From: Staphylococcus devriesei
GTDB lineage: Bacteria > Bacillota > Bacilli > Staphylococcales > Staphylococcaceae
Assembly: GCF_002902625.1 (NCBI RefSeq)
Contig: NZ_PPRG01000009.1
Span: 1 to 56,917 of the forward strand
Direction: 5' to 3'
DNA length: 56,917 bases
Positions 56,652 to 56,917 of the stretch are shown one piece after another. The translations under genes and the position numbers were made by a program. Positions within the stretch are counted from its first letter, which is position 1, and each line of letters starts with the position of its first letter. The notes under the pieces were generated by a model. That model did no database searches. It worked only from the letters and a program-made list of their open reading frames with translations, and was not told the origin of the DNA.

Positions 56652-56917
56652 CTCGAAAAACTCCTCCTACTATACCTTTAAAAACTATAAATTAGTTTAC
56701 AATGAAAACCTTATCATAATTAAGACTAAAACACTTAACAAAAACACTAATTATTTTTATAGTTTTTCACAATATATACTTTTATAAGATAAATACGTTT
56801 GAAATTATGTCTAAAATATAACTTTTAATTTTAAACTATTCAGTTAATTTTTTCCATACTATAATAAAGTAATAGCTTAAATTTTAAGTTTAAAAAAATA
56901 TATCATAGGTGCGAAAT

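Noticed and set aside
1..56917. CRISPR array, prophage, insertion sequence, tRNA or rRNA
   Set aside because: No regularly spaced repeats, transposase or phage genes, or cloverleaf/rRNA signatures were seen.

Overview
The window is chromosomal DNA of a low-GC Firmicute and almost certainly a Staphylococcus. Protein families and gene order (rsp, gltT, sarZ, hsp20, narT, nreCBA, narIJHG, sumT, nirD, nirB, nirC, adcA, dsbA, fmhA, tcyABC, gpmA) match the S. aureus/coagulase-negative core arrangement as I remember it. Species cannot be fixed from sequence alone. I saw no rRNA, tRNA, CRISPR array, prophage or transposase gene.

Layout. 1-6.7 kb: regulators and housekeeping (AraC-type Rsp, PNPOx-like protein, DUF4889 protein, GltT glutamate symporter, DUF3139 protein, SarZ, Hsp20). 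6.8-22.4 kb: nitrate/nitrite respiration module, all on the minus strand: narT; narGHJI-nreABC; nirB-nirD-sumT; a sirohydrochlorin chelatase; a nitrite/formate channel. 22.5-34.3 kb: small proteins, YceI, zinc lipoprotein AdcA (under a Zur box), DsbA, FmhA, cystine ABC transporter TcyABC, an efflux pump, GpmA and a SceD/IsaA-like secreted protein. 34.4-56.9 kb: accessory-like transport and metabolism (CDF transporter, GtrA protein, glycerate kinase, Bcr-type efflux, ScdA plus methyltransferase, C39-like protein, phosphoesterase, AAT permease, Na+/H+ antiporter, KimA-type K+ transporter, beta-lactamase-fold protein, YidC paralogue, epimerase, YagU protein, PanE, MFS pump).

The main result is widespread gene decay. 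Seven genes carry disabling lesions: narG (in-frame TAA), narH (large in-frame internal deletion), sumT (TAA), the nirC-type channel (TGA replacing a Trp codon), glycerate kinase (1-base deletion), a methyltransferase (TAA) and a kimA homologue (TAA plus a homopolymer frameshift). Four of the seven belong to nitrate/nitrite reduction, yet the NreABC oxygen/nitrate sensor, NarT, NarJ, NarI and NirBD are open. The three promoters of the module also keep Rex-like boxes over the -35 with NreC-like dyads just upstream. This looks like recent loss of nitrate respiration in a lineage under reductive evolution. S. saccharolyticus is one staphylococcus I recall as pseudogene-rich, but that is only a hypothesis.

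Non-coding structure includes four copies of a two-hairpin intergenic repeat (about 140-225 bp), a second short hairpin repeat family, many bidirectional terminators, and a GC-rich palindrome near 47.56 kb. I did not find a clearly new multi-gene system.
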